Part shown: positions 1-5,439 of the stretch, piece by piece | Numbering within the stretch: the stretch's first letter is position 1 | Layout: each line of letters starts with the position of its first letter | Assembly (NCBI GenBank): GCA_964353455.1 | Contig: CAYGWP010000238.1 | Location: forward strand, 1-5,759 | DNA: 5,759 nucleotides | Direction: 5' to 3' | Origin: CAYGWP01 sp964353455 | GTDB taxonomy: Bacteria; Planctomycetota; Phycisphaerae; FEN-1346 | Position numbers and translations under genes: made by a program | The notes under the pieces: generated by a model | Told to the model about the DNA's origin: nothing | Database searches by the model: none | The model's input: the letters and a program-made list of their open reading frames with translations, nothing else

Positions 1-1
1 C

Positions 2-835
2 GACGCGATGCTGCGGATGAAGGACCTCGACCTGGTGGTCAACATCCTGCCGCACAACCTCCATGGCGAGACGAGCCTCAAGTGCCTCCGGGCCGGCAAG
101 CACGTCGTCTCCGAGAAGCCTTTCTGTATCACGACCGAAGAGGCGACGGCCATGATTAACGCCGCACGCCGCAATAAGGTAATGCTCTCGGTCTTCCACA
201 ACCGCCGCTGGGACGGCGATTACCTGGCCATCCACGACATCATCGGCAGGGGCCTGCTGGGCGACATCTTCCACATCGAATGCTTCGCGGGCAACTACAA
301 CCGCCCCGGCTTCTGGTGGCGGAGCGATAAGACGATCTCCGGCGGGGCGCTCTACGACTGGGGCGCGCACTTCACCGACTGGATATTGCGATTAGTCAAT
401 AAGAAGGTCACGCAGGTCACCGGCTTCTTCCACAAGCGCCTGTGGAACCACGTGACGAACGAGGATGCGACGCAGGCGATCATGCGGTTTGAGGGCGGCG
501 AGATGGCCGACCTCCAGCAATCGAGCCTTGCCGCCGTCTCCAAGCCGAAGTGGCGGATCCTGGGGACGTACGGCGGCCTGACGGCCACCGGGACGGACCA
601 GATCGACGTGACGAGTTTCGCCAGCGGCGTAAAGTTCGAGGGCAAGGTGCCCGGCAAGCCGTCTTACGGCTGCACCGAGTATTATCGGAACGTGGCCGAC
701 CACCTCCTGATGGACGAGCCGCTGGCCGTCACTGCCGCCCAGGCCCGCGAGGTGATCGCCGTCATCGAGACGGCCGAGCGCTCAAGCGCCGAGGGCCGCA
801 GCCTGCCGCTGCCGGCGGAAGTTTACGAGAGTTAG
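2..835 (+). CDS. Gfo/Idh/MocA-family NAD(P)-dependent oxidoreductase, 5'-partial
   Basis: The reading frame is open from the first bases of the window, so the gene starts upstream and the N-terminal GxGxxG dinucleotide-binding loop is missing. Counting from the ATG at 8, the visible part begins with a Rossmann strand and a turn reading VVNILPHNLH. The family signature EKP follows at about residues 36-38, where the Lys is the conserved catalytic/cofactor-contacting residue. The substrate-binding alpha/beta domain carries the D-x-G-x-H motif (D117-W-G-A-H121) seen in many members. Family members oxidise or reduce sugars, inositols and related polyols in the cytoplasm. The substrate cannot be told from sequence. 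The internal ATG at 8 is unlikely to be the true start because essential fold elements would be absent. The stop is TAG at 833-835 and is followed directly by a GC-rich hairpin. The family is clear; the exact function is unknown. Confidence 0.9.
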   Translation, partial: DAMLRMKDLDLVVNILPHNLHGETSLKCLRAGKHVVSEKPFCITTEEATAMINAARRNKVMLSVFHNRRWDGDYLAIHDIIGRGLLGDIFHIECFAGNYNRPGFWWRSDKTISGGALYDWGAHFTDWILRLVNKKVTQVTGFFHKRLWNHVTNEDATQAIMRFEGGEMADLQQSSLAAVSKPKWRILGTYGGLTATGTDQIDVTSFASGVKFEGKVPGKPSYGCTEYYRNVADHLLMDEPLAVTAAQAREVIAVIETAERSSAEGRSLPLPAEVYES

Positions 836-840
836 CGTAG

Positions 841-862
841 GGGCGGCCCCACGTGGCCGCCC
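841..862. repeat. GC-rich 8-bp inverted repeat just past the oxidoreductase stop
   Basis: GGGCGGCC (841-848) and GGCCGCCC (855-862) pair perfectly around a 6-nt loop, CCACGT. The hairpin begins 6 nt after the TAG stop. No T-run follows, so it is not a classic intrinsic terminator. It could stabilise the transcript end or belong to the same palindromic repeat family as the element at 881-934. Confidence 0.55.
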
Positions 863-880
863 ACGACGGCGAACGGCACG

Positions 881-934
881 AAGCACAATCGCGCGGCGGG
901 TCTCCCGACCTGCCGCGCGTTGCTGTTACGTAGG
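881..934. repeat. Palindromic dispersed repeat, copy 1
   Basis: A 13-bp stem (890-902 with 907-919, one G-T pair) encloses the 4-nt loop TCCC. The flanks AAGCACAATCGCG on the left and CGCGCGTTG...ACGTAGG on the right recur at 2377-2427 in the same orientation. It sits in the gap between the oxidoreductase and the nucleotidyltransferase. There is no T-tract after the stem, so a pure terminator role is not favoured. It resembles a REP-type intergenic palindrome. Confidence 0.7.
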
Positions 935-1000
935 GAGGGTGCTATGCACCAGCGCGCCGGCGCTGTAAACTGCCACGGAACGGGTGGCATCGGTGAGCCC

Positions 1001-1762
1001 ATGGACCCCAAGCACATCATCACGATCCTCGACAAGGTCGCGCAGGAACGCGGCGTCAGCATCATATTCGCCTGCGAGAGCGGGAGCAGGGCGTGGGGGT
1101 TCGAATCACCCGACAGTGACTACGACGTGCGGTTCCTCTACGTGCGGCCGGTGGCCGATTACCTGCGTCTCTCGCCGCCCGACGACACCATCGAGGTTTC
1201 ACCTGCGGACGATCTCGACGTCTCCGGCTGGGACGTTTTCAAAGCCTGCCGCCTGATGCGAAAGAGCAACCCGCCCCTCCTGGAGTGGCTTGGGTCGCCC
1301 ACCGTGTACCGCGAGGACGCGGCCGTCGAAGGCCTGCGCTCTATCGGGCGGCAGCATTTCTCCCGCAGGGCGTGTGCCGAGCATTACCTCAGCATGGCGA
1401 ACATGAACCACTCGAAGTGCACCGGTCGTGTGCGGGTAGTTCGCAAGAAATACCTTTACGTGCTGAGGCCGCTGGCATGTGCCAGGTGGCTGGTGGAGCG
1501 CGAGACGTTCCCGCCCACGGCGTTCGATGATGTGCTGGCGGGCGTTGCCGGTCCGGACGACGTGCGACAAGAGATCGCGCGGCTTCTTGCCGACAAGAAA
1601 GTCAACCGGGAGATGGGCGAGATGGCCGCACTTCCCGTGTTCCAGGACTTCATCGAAGGGGAGGTAGGGCGACTGACGGCAGCCATCCGCACGATTCCGG
1701 GCACGCATTTCCCCGAGGCGCCGCTGGACGGGTGGCTTGCCGGGGTTCTCGACATTCCGTGA
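1001..1762 (+). CDS. DNA polymerase beta superfamily nucleotidyltransferase (YcgL/RlaP type)
   Basis: A 253-aa protein with a minimal nucleotidyltransferase core near its N-terminus. The motif is G28-S29-x10-D40-x-D42, with ESGSRAWGF just before it and SDYDVRFLYV around the acidic pair, which should bind metal and catalyse nucleotidyl transfer. A second family block at about residues 125-165 (AEHYLSMANMNH, then RKKYLYVLRPLACARWL) matches the Bacillus YcgL-type family, which Pfam names RlaP after a proposed RNA-repair role. The biochemical substrate is not established. I chose ATG 1001 because homologous sequence starts about 20 residues before the GS motif; it has GGTGAG at 992-997, spaced tightly. 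ATG 944 has a better ribosome site (GGGAGGG, 933-939) but would add 19 residues that look non-coding. The gene converges on the toxin gene with 30 bp between their stops. The family call is firm; the role is not. Confidence 0.85.
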   Translation: MDPKHIITILDKVAQERGVSIIFACESGSRAWGFESPDSDYDVRFLYVRPVADYLRLSPPDDTIEVSPADDLDVSGWDVFKACRLMRKSNPPLLEWLGSPTVYREDAAVEGLRSIGRQHFSRRACAEHYLSMANMNHSKCTGRVRVVRKKYLYVLRPLACARWLVERETFPPTAFDDVLAGVAGPDDVRQEIARLLADKKVNREMGEMAALPVFQDFIEGEVGRLTAAIRTIPGTHFPEAPLDGWLAGVLDIP

Positions 1763-1779
1763 AGGCGCCGGTGGCGTTT
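1763..1779 (+). terminator. Weak hairpin terminator candidate after the nucleotidyltransferase
   Basis: Right after the TGA stop, positions 1763-1769 can pair with 1773-1779 around the 3-nt loop GGT. The core is CGCC/GGCG, extended by two G-T pairs and one A-T pair. The 3' arm ends in TTT. The U-tract is only three bases, so the call is tentative. Its position in a 30-bp convergent gap fits a terminator. Confidence 0.3.
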
Positions 1780-1792
1780 CAGGGGGCCGATA

Positions 1793-2086
1793 CTATAGCC
1801 TGTCTGTCCAGTATTCCGGCTTGCGGTGCATGTGCATCACGGCGAGCACCACAATCTCGTGGGGGTCCTCTCGGTAGATCACTGCGTACGGGAATCGCGG
1901 CAACAACTTATGTCGGATGCCGGCGCGCAATTGAGGCCACGCGGCTGGGCGCTCGCGCACAGACTCAACGGCTTGCTCCAGTCGAAGAAGAAAGGATGTT
2001 CCCAAGTGCGGGGCCCGCGACTCATAATCCAACATCGCGTCGAGAAGTTCTTCGCGGGCTGTCGGCAGGAACCGGACGGGTTTCAT
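1793..2086 (-). CDS. Type II toxin, RelE/ParE superfamily
   Basis: A 97-aa protein with the compact RelE/ParE architecture. The N-terminal strand is MKPVRFLPTAREEL. Two helices follow at about residues 10-46, where the Arg/Glu-rich second helix ends in RERPAAWPQL. The central strands carry the signature RFPYAVIYR (64-72), then VVLAVMHMHRKPEYW (79-93). Family members either cleave mRNA at the ribosome (RelE) or inhibit DNA gyrase (ParE). The HxxRKPxYW ending is common in the RelE/ParE-like group paired with this antitoxin type, and sequence alone does not decide the target. The start codon overlaps the antitoxin stop (ATGA, 2086-2083) and no Shine-Dalgarno site precedes it, so translation is probably coupled to the antitoxin. 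The length is normal for the family and nothing looks truncated. Confidence 0.88.
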   Translation of the reverse strand: MKPVRFLPTAREELLDAMLDYESRAPHLGTSFLLRLEQAVESVRERPAAWPQLRAGIRHKLLPRFPYAVIYREDPHEIVVLAVMHMHRKPEYWTDRL

Positions 2087-2307
2087 CGTAGTTTGGCGCG
2101 GGCCTCGCGGAAGACTTCCTCGGCGGGTATGGCCGTCATGTGGCCTTGCTTGTAGGCCTTGTAGCGACGTTCCGCCTCGTCGGCCCAGAGATCCAGGATC
2201 CCTTTCCCCCGCGGTTTCTCTAGGCTCTCCAGGAGCCTTGCCGCCAGCCGTGCACGCGCCCGGGGCGACAGACTTAGGGCCGCGCTCTCCACGTCCTTGC
2301 CTGTCAT
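2083..2307 (-). CDS. Antitoxin, addiction module protein (TIGR02574/PF09720-like)
   Basis: A 74-aa protein typical of the short antitoxins paired with RelE/ParE toxins. An N-terminal helical part (ALSLSPRARARLAARLLESLE, residues 10-30) is followed by the family signature W41-x-x-E44 with ERR, then Y-K-x-G55 and IPAEEVF (60-66). It should bind and neutralise the downstream toxin and probably repress its own promoter. ATG 2307 was chosen because GGAGGA lies 6 nt upstream (complement of 2314-2319). An upstream in-frame ATG at 2385 would put the promoter and ribosome site inside the coding sequence and adds residues without family resemblance. The antitoxin-first order and the 4-base overlap with the toxin are standard for such operons. 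Confidence 0.88.
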   Translation of the reverse strand: MTGKDVESAALSLSPRARARLAARLLESLEKPRGKGILDLWADEAERRYKAYKQGHMTAIPAEEVFREARAKLR

Positions 2308-2350
2308 GAGGCGTCCTCCATCTTCCTGCACACGCTTGCCACTACTTTTC

Positions 2351-2378
2351 ACTATACGGTGCGGCATGCCATGGTCAA
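2351..2378 (-). promoter_or_regulatory. Sigma70-like promoter of the toxin-antitoxin operon
   Basis: Read on the minus strand, TTGACC (2378-2373) matches the -35 consensus at five of six positions and TATAGT (2356-2351) matches the -10 at five of six. The spacer is 16 bp. Initiation near 2344 would leave a leader of under 40 nt with the antitoxin ribosome site just before ATG 2307. The first two bases of the -35 box fall on the end of repeat copy 2. Confidence 0.7.
2363..2370. promoter_or_regulatory. Palindrome between -35 and -10: candidate toxin-antitoxin operator
   Basis: GGCATGCC is a perfect 8-bp palindrome centred in the spacer of the promoter above. Type II antitoxins usually repress their own operon by binding palindromes that overlap the promoter, so this is a reasonable operator half or core. 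It is short enough to occur by chance. Confidence 0.35.
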
Positions 2379-2427
2379 GCCACAATCGCGGCGGGTCGGG
2401 AGACCCGCCGCGCGTTGTTCACGTAGG
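2377..2427. repeat. Palindromic dispersed repeat, copy 2
   Basis: A perfect 11-bp stem (2387-2397 with 2402-2412) encloses the loop GGGA. The flanks (AAGCCACAATCGCG left, CGCGCGTTG...ACGTAGG right) match copy 1 in direct orientation. The 4-nt loop is the reverse complement of the copy 1 loop. It lies between the isomerase stop and the toxin-antitoxin promoter, where it might also limit read-through. No T-run follows on either strand. Confidence 0.7.
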
Positions 2428-2453
2428 CCCGAGGCGCGCCCCGGCACATGTTG

Positions 2454-3263
2454 TTAGATAAACTGTTCCAGGTATTTCTTCCCGAGCAGCACCCCGTCCC
2501 TCGGCGGAATGAAGCCGTCTTCGTGCTCGATGGAGAGAACGCCGTCGTACTTCACGCGCCTGAGGCGGGCGATGTACTCGCCCCACTCTACGCGGCCCTG
2601 GCCGGGAATGCAGTACCGCCACCAGCCGCTTCCGTTTACGCCCACGCGGCGGAGGACCTCGTCGCGGACCTCGGTGTCCTTGGCGTGCGTGTGGAAGATG
2701 CGCGGGCCGTACTTCTCAACGCCCGCCAGGTAATCGATCCCCTGCCACAGGAGGTGAGAGGGGTCGTAGTTGAAGCCGAGGTTGGCCGCCGGCACGCGCT
2801 CAAGCACGCGGTCCCACTGGTCGAAGTGCATGATGAGCGTGGCGAACCAGTTTTCCAGCGCGATCTTCACGCCCTTTGCGGCCGCATGCTCGCACGCCGG
2901 GCCGAAGATGTCGGTGAACGGGCCGTCGATCGCCTGCTCGCGCGTCATCCCTTCGGGGGGCTTCCCGGCCAGGGCGCAGCACACGTCGGTCCCCAGCCGC
3001 ACGCAGCGGTCGATGGCGGACTCTAGGTTCGCCAGTCCCTTCTTGGGATCCATGCAGATATTGGCATCATACGCCGCAACGCTCGAAAGGCCGACGCCCG
3101 CCGCCGCGAGGCACCTGCGGACGGCCTCATCGCGCTCGGGCGTGTCCTCCGCGAGGTGCCGCACGTGGACCTCCAGGCGCTTGACGCCGCACCTGCCCGC
3201 CCACGCGACGATGTCTTCCAGCGAATCCTTGCCCATGCACGCCGTCAGGAATCCGACTTCCAT
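2454..3263 (-). CDS. Sugar phosphate isomerase/epimerase, xylose isomerase-like TIM barrel
   Basis: A 269-aa protein of the AP endonuclease 2/xylose isomerase-like TIM-barrel family (PF01261). The four expected divalent-metal ligands are visible: E137 in ALENW, D167 in NYDPSHLLWQGID, H193 in FHTHAKD and E246 in LSIEHED. Their spacing and the full barrel length indicate an intact enzyme. Members isomerise or epimerise keto-sugars or inositol derivatives in the cytoplasm, often alongside Gfo/Idh/MocA dehydrogenases such as the one at the left of this window. The substrate cannot be assigned. ATG 3263 was chosen because AAAGGA lies about 6 nt upstream and the protein begins with the first barrel strand (MEVGFLTA). 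The in-frame extension to 3491 gives about 76 residues with no family resemblance. Confidence 0.88.
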   Translation of the reverse strand: MEVGFLTACMGKDSLEDIVAWAGRCGVKRLEVHVRHLAEDTPERDEAVRRCLAAAGVGLSSVAAYDANICMDPKKGLANLESAIDRCVRLGTDVCCALAGKPPEGMTREQAIDGPFTDIFGPACEHAAAKGVKIALENWFATLIMHFDQWDRVLERVPAANLGFNYDPSHLLWQGIDYLAGVEKYGPRIFHTHAKDTEVRDEVLRRVGVNGSGWWRYCIPGQGRVEWGEYIARLRRVKYDGVLSIEHEDGFIPPRDGVLLGKKYLEQFI

Positions 3264-3369
3264 TGCGTTTCCTTTCCGTGAGGCCGAGTCGCACCCCGGC
3301 TGTTCAGTGATAGGGATACCCCCGTCGCGGCTGTCTCGGCAAGTGAAATCGCGGGGAGAAACGAAAGCC

Positions 3370-3401
3370 GGGGTTCGCACGGGGGTCGGTTGGCGAACCC
3401 C
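3370..3401 (-). terminator. 9-bp hairpin in the spacer between the lipoprotein gene and the isomerase
   Basis: GGGGTTCGC (3370-3378) pairs perfectly with GCGAACCCC (3393-3401) around a 14-nt loop. On the minus strand the stem is followed by GGCTTTCGTTTCTCC, which is T-rich but interrupted. It may end the ars transcript or act as a leader structure for the isomerase gene. The rest of the 233-bp spacer shows no promoter I would defend. Confidence 0.35.
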
Positions 3402-3462
3402 TCGGCCGGTCCTCGGCACTACATGGCTCGCGTGATTCACAACCGTTGGAGAACAGTGGTCT

Positions 3463-3481
3463 GCACCACGCCACGTGGTGC
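3463..3481 (-). terminator. 8-bp hairpin just downstream of the ars operon
   Basis: GCACCACG (3463-3470) and CGTGGTGC (3474-3481) form a perfect stem with a 3-nt loop, 15 nt past the lipoprotein stop on the minus strand. No T-run follows, so it may be a mRNA-stabilising or Rho-assisted end rather than an intrinsic terminator. Confidence 0.4.
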
Positions 3482-3496
3482 GGGAGGTCACTTGCC

Positions 3497-4138
3497 TCAG
3501 ACGAACCCCGTACCTTTGACGGTGAACTTCAGGGACCCGGCGGGGAGTTTCAGGCTCTTCTCGGCGGCGGCACCGACGTCAGCCCAGACAGCATTGCCGC
3601 GGTAGGCGACCGCGCCGGCCGAGTCTGTCACGATGGGCGTGGGCGTCGAGGTGACAGCCCACGCCGTCAGGGTGGCCCTGCCCGTGTCGTAGATGACCGG
3701 TATGCCCACCTGCCGCTGCGCGTAGAATCGCTCGACGGTCGCCTTGGGTTCGGCGACGTTCAGGAGGACGCTGGGAACATCATACTTTGCGAGGACGGAG
3801 GCGACGCTCGACATCTCTCTGATGGCGGTGGCGCTGAACGGACAGTTCGTATCGACGAAGACCACCAGAAGCCCCTTCGGCCCCATGCGGTCGCGGAGAG
3901 ATCGTGCGGCGCCCTCAAGGTCCGGGAGGCGCGTTTCGTCGAGGAGTTTCGACGCATCCATCGCCGTCGCGCCGAGCGTTGCCGCGTCCGGCCCCGGGGC
4001 TGCGGTCGGGCAGGCCGCTTGAGGCGACGAGGGGGCGTTCTCGGCGGACTGGCACCCGGCGGCAAGCATCGCCACGAGGGCGGCGGCCGTCAGCAAAGCG
4101 ACCTGCGATAACTGGCATGGCTTCCAGCGTGATGTCAT
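3497..4138 (-). CDS. Thioredoxin-fold (redoxin) lipoprotein of the ars operon
   Basis: A 213-aa exported protein. It has a basic N-terminus, a hydrophobic stretch at about 12-27 and the lipobox L25-A-A-G-C29, so it should be a signal peptidase II-processed lipoprotein. A low-complexity Ala/Pro/Ser linker follows (30-58). The thioredoxin-like domain begins at about residue 60. Strand LLVVFVD leads to C99-P-F-S102 in the active-site position, and STPTPIV (164-170) supplies the cis-Pro loop. CxxS instead of CxxC means a single active-site thiol, which suits mixed-disulfide or peroxiredoxin-like chemistry more than dithiol reduction. ATG 4138 follows AGGAGGT with 7-nt spacing. Its start overlaps the stop of the small ORF upstream (ATGA), so it is probably coupled to it. 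The fold and export are well supported. A link to arsenic is inferred from position only. Confidence 0.8.
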   Translation of the reverse strand: MTSRWKPCQLSQVALLTAAALVAMLAAGCQSAENAPSSPQAACPTAAPGPDAATLGATAMDASKLLDETRLPDLEGAARSLRDRMGPKGLLVVFVDTNCPFSATAIREMSSVASVLAKYDVPSVLLNVAEPKATVERFYAQRQVGIPVIYDTGRATLTAWAVTSTPTPIVTDSAGAVAYRGNAVWADVGAAAEKSLKLPAGSLKFTVKGTGFV

Positions 4139-4296
4139 GGCAAACACCTCCTGGCCTTTCGGCCGCCCATCCACCTTAAGACTCCCTTGATTGCTCCAGA
4201 GCCCGCCTCGCAAAGCACGCACCTATTGCGGCCCAAGTCCTTCTGCGCCAGCACGGTAATGCTGGCGGCAACACCCTCATGCGTTGGGTTGGTCAT
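4135..4296 (-). CDS. Small 53-aa cysteine-containing ORF between acr3 and the lipoprotein gene
   Basis: The ORF starts at ATG 4296, 18 nt past the acr3 stop, with a strong ribosome site (AAGGAG, 7-nt spacing). It ends in TGA at 4137-4135, overlapping the lipoprotein start as ATGA. The predicted peptide begins MTNPTHEGVAASITVLAQ and holds a C26-V-L-C29 motif followed by EAGSG. It ends in a basic tail, GGRKARRCLP, with a third Cys at 51. There is no signal peptide or membrane segment. I do not recognise the family. The three Cys and the operon position would allow metal or metalloid binding, but that is conjecture. It may instead be a leader that couples translation of the next gene, or a decayed gene. 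Placement, ribosome site and stop overlap are the evidence that it is translated. Confidence 0.55.
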   Translation of the reverse strand: MTNPTHEGVAASITVLAQKDLGRNRCVLCEAGSGAIKGVLRWMGGRKARRCLP

Positions 4297-4307
4297 GGAG
4301 ATTCTCC
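4297..4307 (-). promoter_or_regulatory. Short palindrome over the small-ORF ribosome site
   Basis: On the minus strand GGAGAATCTCC directly precedes ATG 4296. Its GGAG is part of the AAGGAG ribosome site, and CTCC could pair with it (4 bp, 3-nt loop). This might modulate initiation, but the stem is very short. Confidence 0.2.
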
Positions 4308-4314
4308 TTTTGGG

Positions 4315-5433
4315 CTATGCCCTCTTTTTCGCGGGGAACCAGTGCTTCGTCCGCAGGCAGACCTTGACCAGCATCAGCATGACCGGCACCTCGATCAGTA
4401 CGCCGACCACGGTGGCCAGGGCGGCGCCGCTGGAGAGACCGTACAACATGGTCGCCGTGGCGATGGCCACCTCGAAGTGGTTGGACGCGCCGACCATCGC
4501 CGACGGGGCCGCGTCCTCGTATCTGAATTTCAGCCATTTGGCCAGCACATACGTGATGCCGAAGATCAGCCACGTCTGGATGAACATCGGGATCGCGATC
4601 CAGAGGATGGTCAGCGGGTTGGCAATGATGGTCTCGCCCTTGAAACTGAACAGCAGCACCAGTGTCGCCAGCAGGGCGATGATTGACACGGGCGTCAGCA
4701 CATGCAGGAACTTCTGCTCAAACCACGCCACGCCCTTGGCCTTGATGATCCACTTGCGCGACAAGTACCCGGCCACCAGCGGCAGCGCGACGTAGATGGC
4801 AATGGACAGCAGCAGCGCCTCCCAGGGCACGGGCATCTTGTTGACGCCCAGCAGCCAGCCGCCCAGCAGCCCGTAGAGCACCAGCATGGTCAGCGAGTTG
4901 ATGGCCACCATGACCAGCGTGTGGCCCTGGTTGCCCTTGGCCAGGTAGCCCCACATCAGCACCATCGCGGTGCACGGCGCGATGCCCAGCAGGATGGCCC
5001 CGGAGATATATGACCGCCACAGCTCGACCTGGGTCCCATCCTTGAGGGTGTCCATACCGGGCATGAGGTCGCGGAACACGAAGCCCAGGAAAAACCAGGC
5101 GATGGCAAGCATGGTGAAGGGCTTGATGCCCCAGTTGACGACCAGGGTCAGCAGCACGGGCCCGGGGCTCTTGCCGGCCTTCAGGACCTCGGCGAAGTCG
5201 ATTTTGACCATGATCGGATACATCATGAAGAAGAGGCACACCGCGATGGGGACGCTGACGACGGGGGCCTCGTCGATGTAGATCGCGAGGCCGTCCAGGA
5301 ACATTGCCGCGCCTGGCGCGACCTTCCCCAGGACGATGCCCCCGACGATGCACAGGATGACCCAGACCGTAAGGTACTTCTCGAAGACGCTCAGGCCCTT
5401 AGGCTCCTTGGTGATGCAGGATTCCGTCGCCAT
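4315..5433 (-). CDS. acr3: Arsenite efflux permease, ACR3 family
   Basis: A 372-aa integral membrane protein with about ten hydrophobic segments, belonging to the ACR3 branch of the bile acid:sodium symporter (BASS) superfamily. It exports arsenite (and often antimonite) from the cytoplasm. Hallmarks are the family start FEKYLTVWVILCIVGGIVLG (17-36) and VKIDFAEVLKA. Also present are GIAPCTAMVLMW (150-161), whose C154 matches the conserved Cys needed for transport, and GASNHFEVAIATA (315-327), whose E321 matches the conserved Glu. ATG 5433 has AAGGAG upstream inside the last codons of arsC, leaving a 6-bp gap between the genes. It works downstream of ArsC, removing the arsenite that ArsC makes. 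Length and motifs are complete. No internal promoter is seen, so it is likely co-transcribed with arsC. Confidence 0.95.
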   Translation of the reverse strand: MATESCITKEPKGLSVFEKYLTVWVILCIVGGIVLGKVAPGAAMFLDGLAIYIDEAPVVSVPIAVCLFFMMYPIMVKIDFAEVLKAGKSPGPVLLTLVVNWGIKPFTMLAIAWFFLGFVFRDLMPGMDTLKDGTQVELWRSYISGAILLGIAPCTAMVLMWGYLAKGNQGHTLVMVAINSLTMLVLYGLLGGWLLGVNKMPVPWEALLLSIAIYVALPLVAGYLSRKWIIKAKGVAWFEQKFLHVLTPVSIIALLATLVLLFSFKGETIIANPLTILWIAIPMFIQTWLIFGITYVLAKWLKFRYEDAAPSAMVGASNHFEVAIATATMLYGLSSGAALATVVGVLIEVPVMLMLVKVCLRTKHWFPAKKRA

Positions 5434-5439
5434 GTACCG

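Noticed and set aside
881..934. Repeat copy 1 as an intrinsic terminator
   Set aside because: Strong stem but no T-run on either side, and the same element with conserved flanks recurs elsewhere, which fits a dispersed repeat better.
920..948. Promoter for the nucleotidyltransferase (TTGCTG, 17 bp, TATGCA)
   Set aside because: Only three of six consensus matches in each box; expected by chance at this stringency.
2448..3026. Long plus-strand open frame opposite the isomerase
   Set aside because: It is antisense to a gene with four intact metal ligands, and its composition mirrors the GC-rich codons of that gene. No family resemblance or ribosome site.
3446..4111. Long plus-strand open frame opposite the lipoprotein gene
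   Set aside because: Arg/Gly-rich antisense shadow of a gene with a clear signal peptide and thioredoxin fold.
4139..4222. N-terminal extension of the lipoprotein to an upstream ATG
   Set aside because: It would bury a perfect AGGAGGT ribosome site and place the signal peptide internally. The region is better explained by the small ORF in another frame.
4187..4795. Plus-strand open frame opposite the 3' half of acr3
   Set aside because: Acr3 is unmistakable on the minus strand; this frame has no recognisable domain.
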